Shown one piece after another: positions 54,957-63,441 of a stretch of DNA of 64,000 nucleotides. The notes under the pieces are model-generated. The model was not told the DNA's origin. It saw only the letters and a program-made list of their open reading frames with translations, and did no database searches. The position numbers were made by a program, and so were the translations under genes. This stretch comes from JANRKF01 sp964519595 (lineage in GTDB: Bacteria > Pseudomonadota > Alphaproteobacteria > Rickettsiales > SXRF01), in NCBI GenBank assembly GCA_964519595.1, contig CAZFJN010000001.1, positions 62,001 to 126,000 of the forward strand, read 5' to 3'. How positions within the stretch are numbered: position 1 is the first letter of the stretch; each line of letters starts with the position of its first letter.

Positions 54957-55892
54957 TTATTGATAATTTATTGTCTGCTGCAAACCGTCTCGCAAAGAAA
55001 TGCTGTCATTTATTTGCAGAATTTTTCTTTTTAATGAAACATCTCCTAGTGAGGCGCGAATATCGCCAATTCGTGGTTTATCGTGAATTATTTGCGAACG
55101 TGAATTTGTAATAGAAACTATTATTTGTGCCAGCTCATTAATGCTGGTTTTATTTCCTGTGCAGAGATTTAATATATGCTGCCTTACTTCTTTGCAAACA
55201 GCGCCCTCTTCCAGATTTTTCATTGCCGCGCATAAACCTGAAACAACATCATCAACATAAATAAAATCGCGCGTTTGCTCGCCGTCGCCAAAAATAGTAA
55301 CTGGCAAATTATTTTTCATACGATGCGCGAAAATTGAAATAACGCCGGAATATGGCGAAGAAGGATCCTGCCGCGGTCCGAAAACATTAAAAAACCGTAA
55401 TCCGGCATTAGGAATTGAATGAATACGCGCAGCAACATCAGCATGTAATTCGCAGGAAAATTTATCTGCACCATAAGCGGAAAGTGGCTGACAAAAGGTC
55501 GATTCTTTCAGCGGCAACTCCTTGCTATCACCATATACCGCTGCTGATGAAGCAAAAACCACAGGAATTTTGCGCTGCTTACGCGCTATAGCGGCAAATA
55601 AAGCAATAGTTCCGCTTAAATTAACCTGGTGAGTTCGCAACCATTCTTCAGTAGAACGCTGTACGGAAACTATCGCCGCAAGGTGAAAACAACCGTCAAA
55701 CTGCGCGATTATCTCATCAAAAACAGCTTTTTCTGTTATGTCAGCGACTATAAGATTAACGCGCGGAGAGATATTCTCACGTTTTCCGCTGGAAAGATCA
55801 TCAATAACACTAACCTCATGACCTTCAGCAAGCAGCCGCTCAGTAAGATGAGAGCCTATAAAGCCGCAACCGCCTGTAACCAGATAATGCAT
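54957..55892 (-). CDS. NAD-dependent epimerase, probable UDP-GlcNAc C4-epimerase (PelX-like)
   Basis: Extended SDR of 311 residues: TGGCGFIGSH nucleotide motif (6-15), FASSAAVYG with the catalytic Ser (115/116), and YxxxK as Y140-GAD-K144. Motifs such as RFFNVFGPRQDP and GDGEQTRDFIYVDDV are those of GalE/WbpP-type UDP-sugar epimerases. It is the first gene of the Pel cluster. Pel contains GalNAc/GalN, and an epimerase called PelX supplies UDP-GalNAc in some Pseudomonas pel loci, so the same role is inferred here. Other nucleotide-sugar substrates remain possible. Confidence 0.85.
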   Translation of the reverse strand: MHYLVTGGCGFIGSHLTERLLAEGHEVSVIDDLSSGKRENISPRVNLIVADITEKAVFDEIIAQFDGCFHLAAIVSVQRSTEEWLRTHQVNLSGTIALFAAIARKQRKIPVVFASSAAVYGDSKELPLKESTFCQPLSAYGADKFSCELHADVAARIHSIPNAGLRFFNVFGPRQDPSSPYSGVISIFAHRMKNNLPVTIFGDGEQTRDFIYVDDVVSGLCAAMKNLEEGAVCKEVRQHILNLCTGNKTSINELAQIIVSITNSRSQIIHDKPRIGDIRASLGDVSLKRKILQINDSISLRDGLQQTINYQ

Positions 55893-55986
55893 GTTCTTTC
55901 CAGACGCTGCGACAAACTACTCAACGTAATCAATGAAAATAACTTTGATAACTTCAATTATGCTCAGCATAAAAACCTTCCTAAAA

Positions 55987-56031
55987 CTGCCAACTGCTAA
56001 CTGCTAACTGCTAACTGCTAACTGCTAACTA
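55987..56031. repeat. Heptad repeat (CTAACTG type), copy 2
   Basis: Five to six perfect heptads CTGCTAA upstream of the epimerase gene. The first 25 bases (55987-56011) are identical to 14700-14724. The spacer 55893-56106 has no other visible element; a pel promoter should lie here. Confidence 0.9.
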
Positions 56032-56106
56032 TCTATCCAGCTTCATCCTTAGCAAAAACAAGTTAAAACAAGGTAAAGATTGTTGGAATTTTATAGAAAT
56101 CTGCGC

Positions 56107-57072
56107 TTAAGTTCGGCTTATTGTTGTTTCATGACCTCTGTTTAAATATCTTTCCAGATTTCCACGCGCGGCTATTACTTCATTTTTATTAGTAAATCCG
56201 TCACCTTCCCTGATTGATTTTCTTTCTTCTGGCTTATCTCCTTCTATCTCTATATTCAACAAATATCCTGATTTCTTTGAAAATAAAGGGCTGATGATAG
56301 TTCTAATATCTTCTTCTGTAAGCTTCTCAAGCTGTTTGCTGCTAAATTTTATAAATATGGTTTGTGGTTTTTTAAGTTTGCATGTTTTATCTTGCTTACC
56401 ATCTTTATAATTAGGCTGATGAGAAGCAATATTGTGAAAGATTTTGCTTTCTTCAACAAAACCAGCTGGCGAGGATTTAATGCCAGAAAAATCCAGCTTA
56501 ATTACATCATCAATAAAAGTTATATTCCTTAAATCAGGAATTCCGTCATCATCGCGCAAAGTGACCGTTAAAGGATCTAATTTTTTCGGACTATATACAA
56601 ACAAATTATCATAGCTCAGCTCTACATTTTGAAGATTAACTATCCCTGCCACTTCAAGCGGTACAGAGAGCTTGATTTTGGATTTTTCTTTATCAACGGA
56701 TTCTATTGTAAGCACTCCGTTTCTTATTCCGATAAAGCTACATTCATTGCCGTCTTTATCGCGGACTGGCACTATAGTTGAATATCCGATTTTCTCCATT
56801 GTATTTTTGGACATTGTATTTTTGGATAAAATTTTGTCACTCACAAGAAAATTTTCCGCAAACTGATCGTTTATATATTCAAAATCACGAGAAAAAATTT
56901 CCTGCAATTCATCGTGTTTTTCCTGCGCTTTTTTACACATCTTGCGCCAGCCGTTAACAGCAGAACAACCGACAATTGCTGAAGCAACGATGGAAATAAG
57001 AAAATCACGCCTTTTTATAGCAGAATCGTGATCATATTTAGGATTGTCCGAAGAAGGGATATTGTTGCTCAT
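56107..57072 (-). CDS. Predicted Tat-exported lipoprotein of unknown function
   Basis: A 321-residue protein not recognised as any family. The N-terminus has a twin-arginine type signal, KRRDFLISIVASAIVGC, with the RR at 21-22 and a lipobox ending in Cys36 (IVGC), so it is predicted to be exported folded and lipidated. The rest is soluble, with alternating charged and beta-like segments; a repeat of SKNTM from an exact 15-bp duplication (about 56802-56832) is present near residue 82. A ribosome site AAAAGGA precedes the ATG. It lies between the pel cluster and an unknown helical-protein gene, all on the minus strand. Confidence 0.6.
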   Translation of the reverse strand: MSNNIPSSDNPKYDHDSAIKRRDFLISIVASAIVGCSAVNGWRKMCKKAQEKHDELQEIFSRDFEYINDQFAENFLVSDKILSKNTMSKNTMEKIGYSTIVPVRDKDGNECSFIGIRNGVLTIESVDKEKSKIKLSVPLEVAGIVNLQNVELSYDNLFVYSPKKLDPLTVTLRDDDGIPDLRNITFIDDVIKLDFSGIKSSPAGFVEESKIFHNIASHQPNYKDGKQDKTCKLKKPQTIFIKFSSKQLEKLTEEDIRTIISPLFSKKSGYLLNIEIEGDKPEERKSIREGDGFTNKNEVIAARGNLERYLNRGHETTISRT

Positions 57073-57104
57073 GCTATAATATCCTTTTAAAATTACAGAG
57101 TGCG

Positions 57105-57644
57105 CTATTGCTGGCTCATCATGGCGTGATGATGCATCATCAGTGCTATTTTGGAATTATTTGCTTTTACTGCTTCCAGTTGCTGTTTATGCATAATGCT
57201 TGATAGCGAAATCTGCACAAATTCCATAAATAAAACCACGATTTCTTCCAGATGACGTTCTATTTTCCTGACCACAGTATCAGCAATATTTTTAAGCATT
57301 CCCTTGGTTTTTCTGGCGCTTTCTTTTACCTTATCATGGTAAACGGCAAGAGAGTTATAAACCCGGCGCAGAGCGTTCTCAATGCGCGATTTATTGGCTT
57401 TTCTTCCGCCGGAATTATTGTTGCTGCTGGCGATGTAGATAAATTCTTCTGACAATATATCAGCAGCATCGCCAATATCATTCACCAAAGGCTCGATAAG
57501 TTGTAGCTGCGCTTCCTGATCAGATACAAAATGGCTTTCAACACTGGCCAGAAGATCATCAGCTAGATCATATAATTCCGTAATGCTCTGATGTTTATTT
57601 CCCATTTTTGCGAGGTAAATATCTTTGTTTTGTATTGCCTTCAT
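57105..57644 (-). CDS. Helical protein of unknown function
   Basis: About 179 residues, nearly all predicted alpha-helical with heptad-like spacing, no signal peptide, and a Met/His-rich end (ALMMHHHAMMSQQ). The ATG at 57644 is chosen because AAAGGG lies nine bases before it; a frame start at 57671 has no ribosome site. The stop is 33 bases before the predicted Tat lipoprotein gene, so the two are probably one operon. No family is recognised. A coiled-coil or four-helix bundle partner of the next protein is one possibility, by inference only. Confidence 0.6.
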   Translation of the reverse strand: MKAIQNKDIYLAKMGNKHQSITELYDLADDLLASVESHFVSDQEAQLQLIEPLVNDIGDAADILSEEFIYIASSNNNSGGRKANKSRIENALRRVYNSLAVYHDKVKESARKTKGMLKNIADTVVRKIERHLEEIVVLFMEFVQISLSSIMHKQQLEAVKANNSKIALMMHHHAMMSQQ

Positions 57645-57845
57645 AGTAGCCAGCCCTTTATTTATATTCATTTATTTATATTAATTTACTTGTAATTTTT
57701 GTTTATAATTTTTACTTATAATTTTTCTTAAGCATTATTACTTAAGGTAATATCTTCTAACCTTTGTCTATTATAGATGTTATTGGCGAATTGAAGTGTT
57801 AAATATTTATGACAATTTCAGCGGCGAATTATCGCCGGAATTTGC

Positions 57846-60041
57846 TCATGGTGTTTTTTTATCACTATTTTTATTGCCGTTCTTTCCCACAATTTTGTCA
57901 GGAATTTTCTTTGTTTTTGAGGGCGATAAGCCAGATTGAGCTTTAGCTTTTGCCTTAGGAGGCGTCGCTGAGGATGTTGTTACTGCTTTTTCAGCTGGCG
58001 TAGCTTTTACGGTTGAGTTTTTAGTTGAGTTTTTAGCTAATTTTTCCGCTGATTGTTCGATTTGATCGTAAAGAGCGACACGTTTTTTCCAATCTGCATA
58101 TTGCGCGGCAACTGCGCTTATCGAATCAGGAGCGCCGGAAATCTTAAGAATCAAAGGCGTTTGCGCTTTTAATTCCGGTTTTTTAACTAACAGCAGAATA
58201 TCAACATTGCGATTCAGAATATCAACCATGCCCTTGCCATGAGCAGAAAAAGACGGCGAATTTATGATCATATTAATATTCTCAACAGCGCCAGTTTCAA
58301 CGGCAAAACGAGCATAAAGATCATCAACACGGCTGGTTTCCAGCTCAGCAAAACCAGGAATTACCAGCAAAGGATTTACCAATCGCAACTCTCCGCCGCC
58401 TTCCATATTGGCAATAAAATCATTCTCACTGCGACCGTGAGTTTTTAAATTAAGGCGCAGATCGCCTTTGCCGGAATGAGGTGAATTAAGAGAAAAATCC
58501 GCCAGCAACGGCTGAATTTTTACTGAGCTTAAGTTAACATTGCCTTCTGCATAGCCTGCTTGATTAAGGCGCAGAGAAAATCTGCCAACGCCTTCATAAA
58601 GTGAATCAGCAACCATATCAGCATTCATATTGCCAGCGGAAAAATTGACCAGCAAAGAAACTTTATCGGCGCTGAAATTTCCGGCGGCAAGCTTATCAGC
58701 GCGCAATATCAAATCGCCATTAATAGCAGCTAATGCTGAGAAATCAAAAAATCTGCCGCCATCGCGGCTGATTGAATGTCTTAGATAAGGCCGTAAATAT
58801 GGTAAATAAGGAGTGAGATTAATGTTCGAGCTTTTAATCTGCGCGGTCACTATGGTTTTAGGGCTGGCAACATTAATGCTGGCAGCGCCTTCAATGGCGG
58901 AATCGCTGAGTTTTATTGCAAAGCGATCAACGATGCAGGCCAGATTCTGGCAGCTTATTTCGCCGTTAATATGCAGAGGTAAAGATGATTTCTGCGCGAG
59001 CTGAGGTGAATTAGAGGTGTTTTTTGTGTCATTGTTGTTTTTATTCTCGTTGTTTTCGTTATTTTCTTTGTTTTCTTTGTTTAAGCTTAGCCAGTAAAGC
59101 AAATCAGCAATTGAAGTAAAGTTTCCTTCGAAATTTCCTCTATAGCCTGATTTGCTGATATTTCCTGAGCCTTTCAGTGAAAAATCATTGCCTGACAACT
59201 TAACAAATATTGTCGATGTTGCGGTTTTTTTTCTGTTGGAAATTGCGGCTGTTTTTCTGTTAGAAGACGCTTGTATTTCCTGCTTGTTCTGCGGAAAATC
59301 AGCTTTTGAATTTATTGCTGAATTCTCCGTCTCCAGAGAAAATATCAACGGCGCGCCGTTCATAACAGCAGAGCCTTGCCAGTGTACAGACGATGGTAAC
59401 AGCGAATTATCTATTGATAAATTAAGCTGCGAGAGCTGAATTCTGCGAGAATTTGTAAGATGCTCGTAATTAACTGAACCATCTTCAATTTCAAAATATT
59501 CAAGATTCTTTATATTTTTATTTTCGTAAGCTAAAAATTTTTCAGCCGGAATATTTCCAGGAAAAATAAAAGGATCAGAATAATCATTAAGCCTGATTAA
59601 TTGCCAGAAATCAGAAAAATTATAAGGCTTGTTAGAGCGCCAGTTGGCATTTTTTTTCTTATCAGTTTGCTGTTCGAAAATATTGAATTCAGGACGATAA
59701 AAACGCATTCCGGTTAAATCAACTTGTCCTTTAAAAAGCTTATACAGATTTACTTCCGCTTCAATATGCTTAATCGTTGCAAATGGCTTGAAATTCTCAG
59801 GCGAAGCATAAGATCTCACCACCACATCTCGCGCAGTAAGCACAGCAGATGGAAAAAACTGCAAGGAAAGACCACCATTTATGTCAATGCGATAGCCGCT
59901 TTTTTCCTGTAATTGTCTTTGCAGAATGCTTTTGAAAACATTGGCATTTATAAAAAACGGCGAAATCGTCAAAGCCAGAATTGAGGCAACAAACATGCCG
60001 CAAATAAGCAACAATATTTTCCTGATCAGATGTTTTCTCAT
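57846..60041 (-). CDS. AsmA family protein
   Basis: A 731-residue envelope protein with one N-terminal membrane segment (about 8-28), then the AsmA N-terminal domain (SGYRIDINGGLSLQFFPSA, about 47-65) and C-terminal AsmA_2 region (GGGELRLVNPLLVIPG and SPSFSAHGKGMVDI). Such proteins bridge the inner and outer membranes and are linked to lipid transport. Two low-complexity stretches occur: an Asn/Glu/Lys run in the middle (DNA about 58999-59095) and a K/S/T/P/A-rich tail. It is divergent from pal. Confidence 0.9.
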   Translation of the reverse strand: MRKHLIRKILLLICGMFVASILALTISPFFINANVFKSILQRQLQEKSGYRIDINGGLSLQFFPSAVLTARDVVVRSYASPENFKPFATIKHIEAEVNLYKLFKGQVDLTGMRFYRPEFNIFEQQTDKKKNANWRSNKPYNFSDFWQLIRLNDYSDPFIFPGNIPAEKFLAYENKNIKNLEYFEIEDGSVNYEHLTNSRRIQLSQLNLSIDNSLLPSSVHWQGSAVMNGAPLIFSLETENSAINSKADFPQNKQEIQASSNRKTAAISNRKKTATSTIFVKLSGNDFSLKGSGNISKSGYRGNFEGNFTSIADLLYWLSLNKENKENNENNENKNNNDTKNTSNSPQLAQKSSLPLHINGEISCQNLACIVDRFAIKLSDSAIEGAASINVASPKTIVTAQIKSSNINLTPYLPYLRPYLRHSISRDGGRFFDFSALAAINGDLILRADKLAAGNFSADKVSLLVNFSAGNMNADMVADSLYEGVGRFSLRLNQAGYAEGNVNLSSVKIQPLLADFSLNSPHSGKGDLRLNLKTHGRSENDFIANMEGGGELRLVNPLLVIPGFAELETSRVDDLYARFAVETGAVENINMIINSPSFSAHGKGMVDILNRNVDILLLVKKPELKAQTPLILKISGAPDSISAVAAQYADWKKRVALYDQIEQSAEKLAKNSTKNSTVKATPAEKAVTTSSATPPKAKAKAQSGLSPSKTKKIPDKIVGKNGNKNSDKKTP

Positions 60042-60046
60042 CGCCT

Positions 60047-60108
60047 GATTTCCATTCCTTGCCTAATTTCCATTCCTTACCTTGATTTCCATTCCTTACC
60101 TTGATTTA
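60047..60108. repeat. 19-bp tandem repeat between asmA and pal
   Basis: GATTTCCATTCCTTACCTT and close variants are repeated three times (about 60047-60065, 60066-60083, 60084-60102) just before the asmA start. This is also the right edge of the proposed inversion. Confidence 0.85.
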
Positions 60109-60261
60109 CACTGTTGCGCTAATAACACAGGAATATATTTTGTATTTTACTAACAGCAAAAAAATATTTGAGCTATTGATTTATGTAACAAGACGTAGTA
60201 CTTCCCTAGCATTAACGTCAATAGTTGGCAAAATTTATATTCACCAAGTCGCCATCAAAAA

Positions 60262-60306
60262 TATTGTCAATAAAAGTACGGTCAGTAAAAATACGATCAA
60301 CAAAAA
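60262..60306. repeat. Short tandem repeat in the pal leader
   Basis: GTCAATAAAAGTACG, GTCAGTAAAAATACG and ATCAACAAAAAT lie in tandem (unit about 15 bp), ending directly before the pal ribosome site TTTAGGAG. Confidence 0.75.
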
Positions 60307-60322
60307 TTTAGGAGTTTGTTTT

Positions 60323-60805
60323 ATGAAGTTAGTTTCAAAATCTTTGGCAATTTTTTCTGCTCTTTTCCTTCTCGCAGCTTGCGAAAGCGGCAGCGGATCA
60401 GGAGGAGCTGATGGAAAAGGCGGCGCAAGCGGTCCGGCAACTCCTGGAACTCAGGAAGATCTGGTTCAAAATGTCGGCGACAGAGTGTTTTTTGATACTG
60501 ACAGCTCAACAATCTCTGCCGAAGGTCAGAATACTCTCGGCCTGCAATCAGAATGGCTTAAACAATATAGCAACGTTAACGTAACTGTTGAAGGTCACTG
60601 CGACGAACGCGGAACTCGCGAATATAACCTCGCTCTTGGTGAGCGTCGCGCTGCTGCGGTAAAACGTTTCCTGATCGCAAAAGGCATCTCAGCAGGACGT
60701 ATTTCAACCATCAGCTACGGTAAAGAACGTCCGGCTGTTGTTGGTTCTGATGAATCAGCGTGGTCACAAAACCGCCGCTCGGTTTCAGTAGTAACTAATC
60801 AATAG
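60323..60805 (+). CDS. pal: Peptidoglycan-associated lipoprotein Pal
   Basis: Outer-membrane lipoprotein that binds peptidoglycan and TolB. 160 residues: lipoprotein signal with lipobox LLAAC (Cys20), Gly/Ser linker, and OmpA-like domain with VFFDTDSSTISAEG and the VEGHCDERGTREYN motif. The ATG at 60323 is preceded by GGAG eight bases upstream; the longer frame from 60101 lacks the lipoprotein signal. tolB, its usual upstream neighbour, is at 39.1-40.4 kb on the other strand. Confidence 0.97.
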   Translation: MKLVSKSLAIFSALFLLAACESGSGSGGADGKGGASGPATPGTQEDLVQNVGDRVFFDTDSSTISAEGQNTLGLQSEWLKQYSNVNVTVEGHCDERGTREYNLALGERRAAAVKRFLIAKGISAGRISTISYGKERPAVVGSDESAWSQNRRSVSVVTNQ

Positions 60806-60854
60806 TTGATTTATTAATCTGGCAAAGAGCTGTGTCAACATTCGTATTTTTTCT

Positions 60855-62123
60855 ATGCGTATTTTGTTCGCAGTTCTTTGCCTGTTTTTATTAGCTGTGT
60901 CTTCGCTGTGTTTTTCTGCGAATATTGCTTACGCGCAGAATATAAACGAAGAAAGACTTGAGCAGCTTGAGCAAGAGGTTTTGCTGTTAAAACGTCAGCA
61001 ACAGCGTAGCCGTATCGACGGACGCTCTTCTCTTGATGATTCCTCTTCTGATAAATCTTCCGAATCATCTTCTGATGGTTCTAATGCCAGAAATTCCGGA
61101 AATTCAGGCGGTGATTTATCAACCGCTCATATTGATGTTCGCCTTGGCATTTTAGAAGATGAATTGCGGAATTTACGCGGACAGATTGAAGAAAAAGGCT
61201 TCGCTGATCAGAATCTAGCTGGAGAATTAGAGCGTTTTAAGCGCGATGCTGAATTCAGAATCAGTGAATTGGAAAAAGCGCTGCAGGCTTCTCAAGCTAA
61301 TCAAGCGGCAATAGCAGAGAAAATAGCGGAAAAAGAAAAAGCCGAAGCAGAAGCAAAAAAATCAAAAAAACAAGCAAACGATGCAAAAACAAAAGATACA
61401 ATAGCAAAAGATGCAGCAGCAAAAAATTCTCAAAACAAAATTGAACAAACAAAAACAGAGCAGAATCCGCCAGAAAAATCTTCCGCCGGAAAATATGTAA
61501 ATGTTGAAAATTATGAGCAGGACGCTGATGTTTTAAATAGCGAGAGTAAAAAACAATCTTCTAAAATGGAATTGTCTGTACAAGATATTTCTGACCTTAA
61601 AAATACCAGCAACAATCAGACGCTCGGAAAACCGCTAGTAACCTCTTCGGCAAATTCTGTAACAAAGCCTTCAGATTCAGCCGCGGAAAAATCAGCTGAG
61701 AAATCTGCCGAGCAATCCGCTTCCGAAGCAAAAGAAACACCGCGTGAACAATATAATCGCGCTTTCCAGCTGCTTAATCAAACTCGTTATGAAGAAGCTT
61801 CTGCAAGATTTGAGGATTTCATAAAAAAATATCCTAAAGATCCGCTGGTTGGAAATGCTTATTACTGGCAAGGCGAAGTGTCTTACATAAAAAAGAACTA
61901 CGCAGAAGCAATCGACAAATTCCGCAGCGGTTATGACGCAATGCCAAAAGGTCCTAAAGCCGCTGACAACCTTCTTAAGCTTGGAATGTCTCTGGCTTTA
62001 ATAAAACAACACAAGGAATCTTGCATTGTCCTCTCGCAAGTGATGGAAAATTACAAATCAGCTTCCTCGAACGTCGCCGGCAAGGCCGCAAATGAATATA
62101 AGAAAAACGGCTGCTCTCAATAA
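60855..62123 (+). CDS. cpoB: Cell division coordinator CpoB (YbgF)
   Basis: Periplasmic TPR protein that links Tol-Pal with peptidoglycan synthesis. 422 residues: signal peptide ending near IAYAQ (residue 28), N-terminal coiled coil, long disordered middle and C-terminal TPRs (AFQLLNQTRYEEASARF on). The middle is expanded by K/A/T/N/Q-rich low-complexity sequence, making the protein longer than most YbgF. It follows pal after 49 bp and overlaps tilS by 32 bases. Confidence 0.93.
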   Translation: MRILFAVLCLFLLAVSSLCFSANIAYAQNINEERLEQLEQEVLLLKRQQQRSRIDGRSSLDDSSSDKSSESSSDGSNARNSGNSGGDLSTAHIDVRLGILEDELRNLRGQIEEKGFADQNLAGELERFKRDAEFRISELEKALQASQANQAAIAEKIAEKEKAEAEAKKSKKQANDAKTKDTIAKDAAAKNSQNKIEQTKTEQNPPEKSSAGKYVNVENYEQDADVLNSESKKQSSKMELSVQDISDLKNTSNNQTLGKPLVTSSANSVTKPSDSAAEKSAEKSAEQSASEAKETPREQYNRAFQLLNQTRYEEASARFEDFIKKYPKDPLVGNAYYWQGEVSYIKKNYAEAIDKFRSGYDAMPKGPKAADNLLKLGMSLALIKQHKESCIVLSQVMENYKSASSNVAGKAANEYKKNGCSQ

Positions 62124-63213
62124 TGATTCCGCAATCTCGCCTGATGTTCTTTTGCCTTATGAACAGCTTATAAAACCGCGCTCAACAATCGCAGTTGCCG
62201 TATCAGGAGGAGCAGACAGCATGGCTTTGCTGCTGCTATTGCATGAATGGCAGAAAAAAAACGCCATAAAATCCGGCGTAAAACTTCATGCCTTAACTGT
62301 TGATCACGCTTTACGCCCTGAATCAGCAGCAGAATCACAGCAAATAGCGCAACACTGCGCCCTTCTCGGAATTGAACATACGATTTTACTATGGAAACAT
62401 GATAGAATAAGCAGCGGAATTCCGGAAAAAGCGCGCAATGCTCGCTATAAGCTAATGTCTGAATTCTGCGCCTGTTCAGGAATTTCTCTGCTATTTACCG
62501 CGCATCACCTCGATGATCAAATTGAAACCATAATGCTCCGCCTCCTGCGCGGCAGCAGCATAATCGGCATGTCCGGAATAATGCCAGTAAGCACTCGCGG
62601 CGCTATAACTCTGGTTCGCCCTCTGCTGGCAATAGAAAAAAACCAGCTCTATTCCTTCTTAAAATCTAAAAATCACAGCTGGATTGAAGATCCCAGTAAC
62701 AACAACCTCCTCTATTCACGCAACTATCTGCGCGCTCATTTGCAAACACTAAGCTACGCGCAAAAAAAACGCCTCGCCGCTATTGTCGAATATTTCCAGA
62801 ACTTTCGAAAACTCCTTGAAAACCGCCTTGAAACAGCCTTAGAAGAATCACTATGTAACAACAATCTTGACCACGAAAAATTCATCAATCAGCCAGAGGA
62901 ATTGAAAAAACTGATTTTGCAACATATATGCAAAACAATGGGAAAAAGCGACGAACCACCGCGCAGCGAAAAAATCATTCGCCTGCTTGATGTAATTGAA
63001 GGAAAAGCTACGGAAAATAAATATAAGGAAAAGCAATATACTACAAATAAATCTTCTGAAAATAAATACTCTGAAAATAAATACTCTGAAAATAAATCTA
63101 CCGTAAAAAACTATTCTTCAGAAAGAAAATACATGCTGCACGGAGTATTATTTCGTTATATTAAAAAGGACAAGCTCTGGAAAATTTCAAATCCGGCAAC
63201 GCAGAATTTATAA
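62092..63213 (+). CDS. tilS: tRNA(Ile)-lysidine synthase
   Basis: Modifies the wobble C of the tRNA-Ile CAT anticodon to lysidine. The PP-loop SGGADS is at residues 38-43, followed by the TVDHALRPES and HHLDDQIETIMLRLLRG motifs. At 373 residues it is shorter than E. coli TilS (about 430). Near the C-terminus a 15-bp tandem repeat (TCTGAAAATAAATAC, about 63052-63100) encodes SENKYSENKYSENK. The only in-frame ATG before the PP-loop is at 62092, inside cpoB, so the 32-base overlap is accepted. Confidence 0.94.
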   Translation: MNIRKTAALNNDSAISPDVLLPYEQLIKPRSTIAVAVSGGADSMALLLLLHEWQKKNAIKSGVKLHALTVDHALRPESAAESQQIAQHCALLGIEHTILLWKHDRISSGIPEKARNARYKLMSEFCACSGISLLFTAHHLDDQIETIMLRLLRGSSIIGMSGIMPVSTRGAITLVRPLLAIEKNQLYSFLKSKNHSWIEDPSNNNLLYSRNYLRAHLQTLSYAQKKRLAAIVEYFQNFRKLLENRLETALEESLCNNNLDHEKFINQPEELKKLILQHICKTMGKSDEPPRSEKIIRLLDVIEGKATENKYKEKQYTTNKSSENKYSENKYSENKSTVKNYSSERKYMLHGVLFRYIKKDKLWKISNPATQNL

Positions 63214-63385
63214 GAGAATAAATTCGATAAGAGAATAAATAAGGGAATAAATAAGGGAATAAATAAGAAGAATTTATAAGGAAACAAATAATTAGTATAA
63301 TCAGATTATGTTGTAATGCTAATGCTATTATCTTGTAATGCGATTATGTTGTAAGATTATTATCTTGTAAGACGATTATGGTATA
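63205..63385. repeat. Two successive tandem arrays before ftsH
   Basis: The 228-bp tilS-ftsH spacer holds first about four copies of a GGAATAAATAAG-type unit (about 63205-63290), then variants of ATTATGTTGTAATGC and ATTATCTTGTAAGAC (about 63305-63385). The remaining 55 bases look like an ordinary leader. Confidence 0.8.
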
Positions 63386-63441
63386 AGACAATAATTCCGA
63401 GAAAAGATCAGGAAAATTTGAAAGCGTAAAAAGGAAATACA

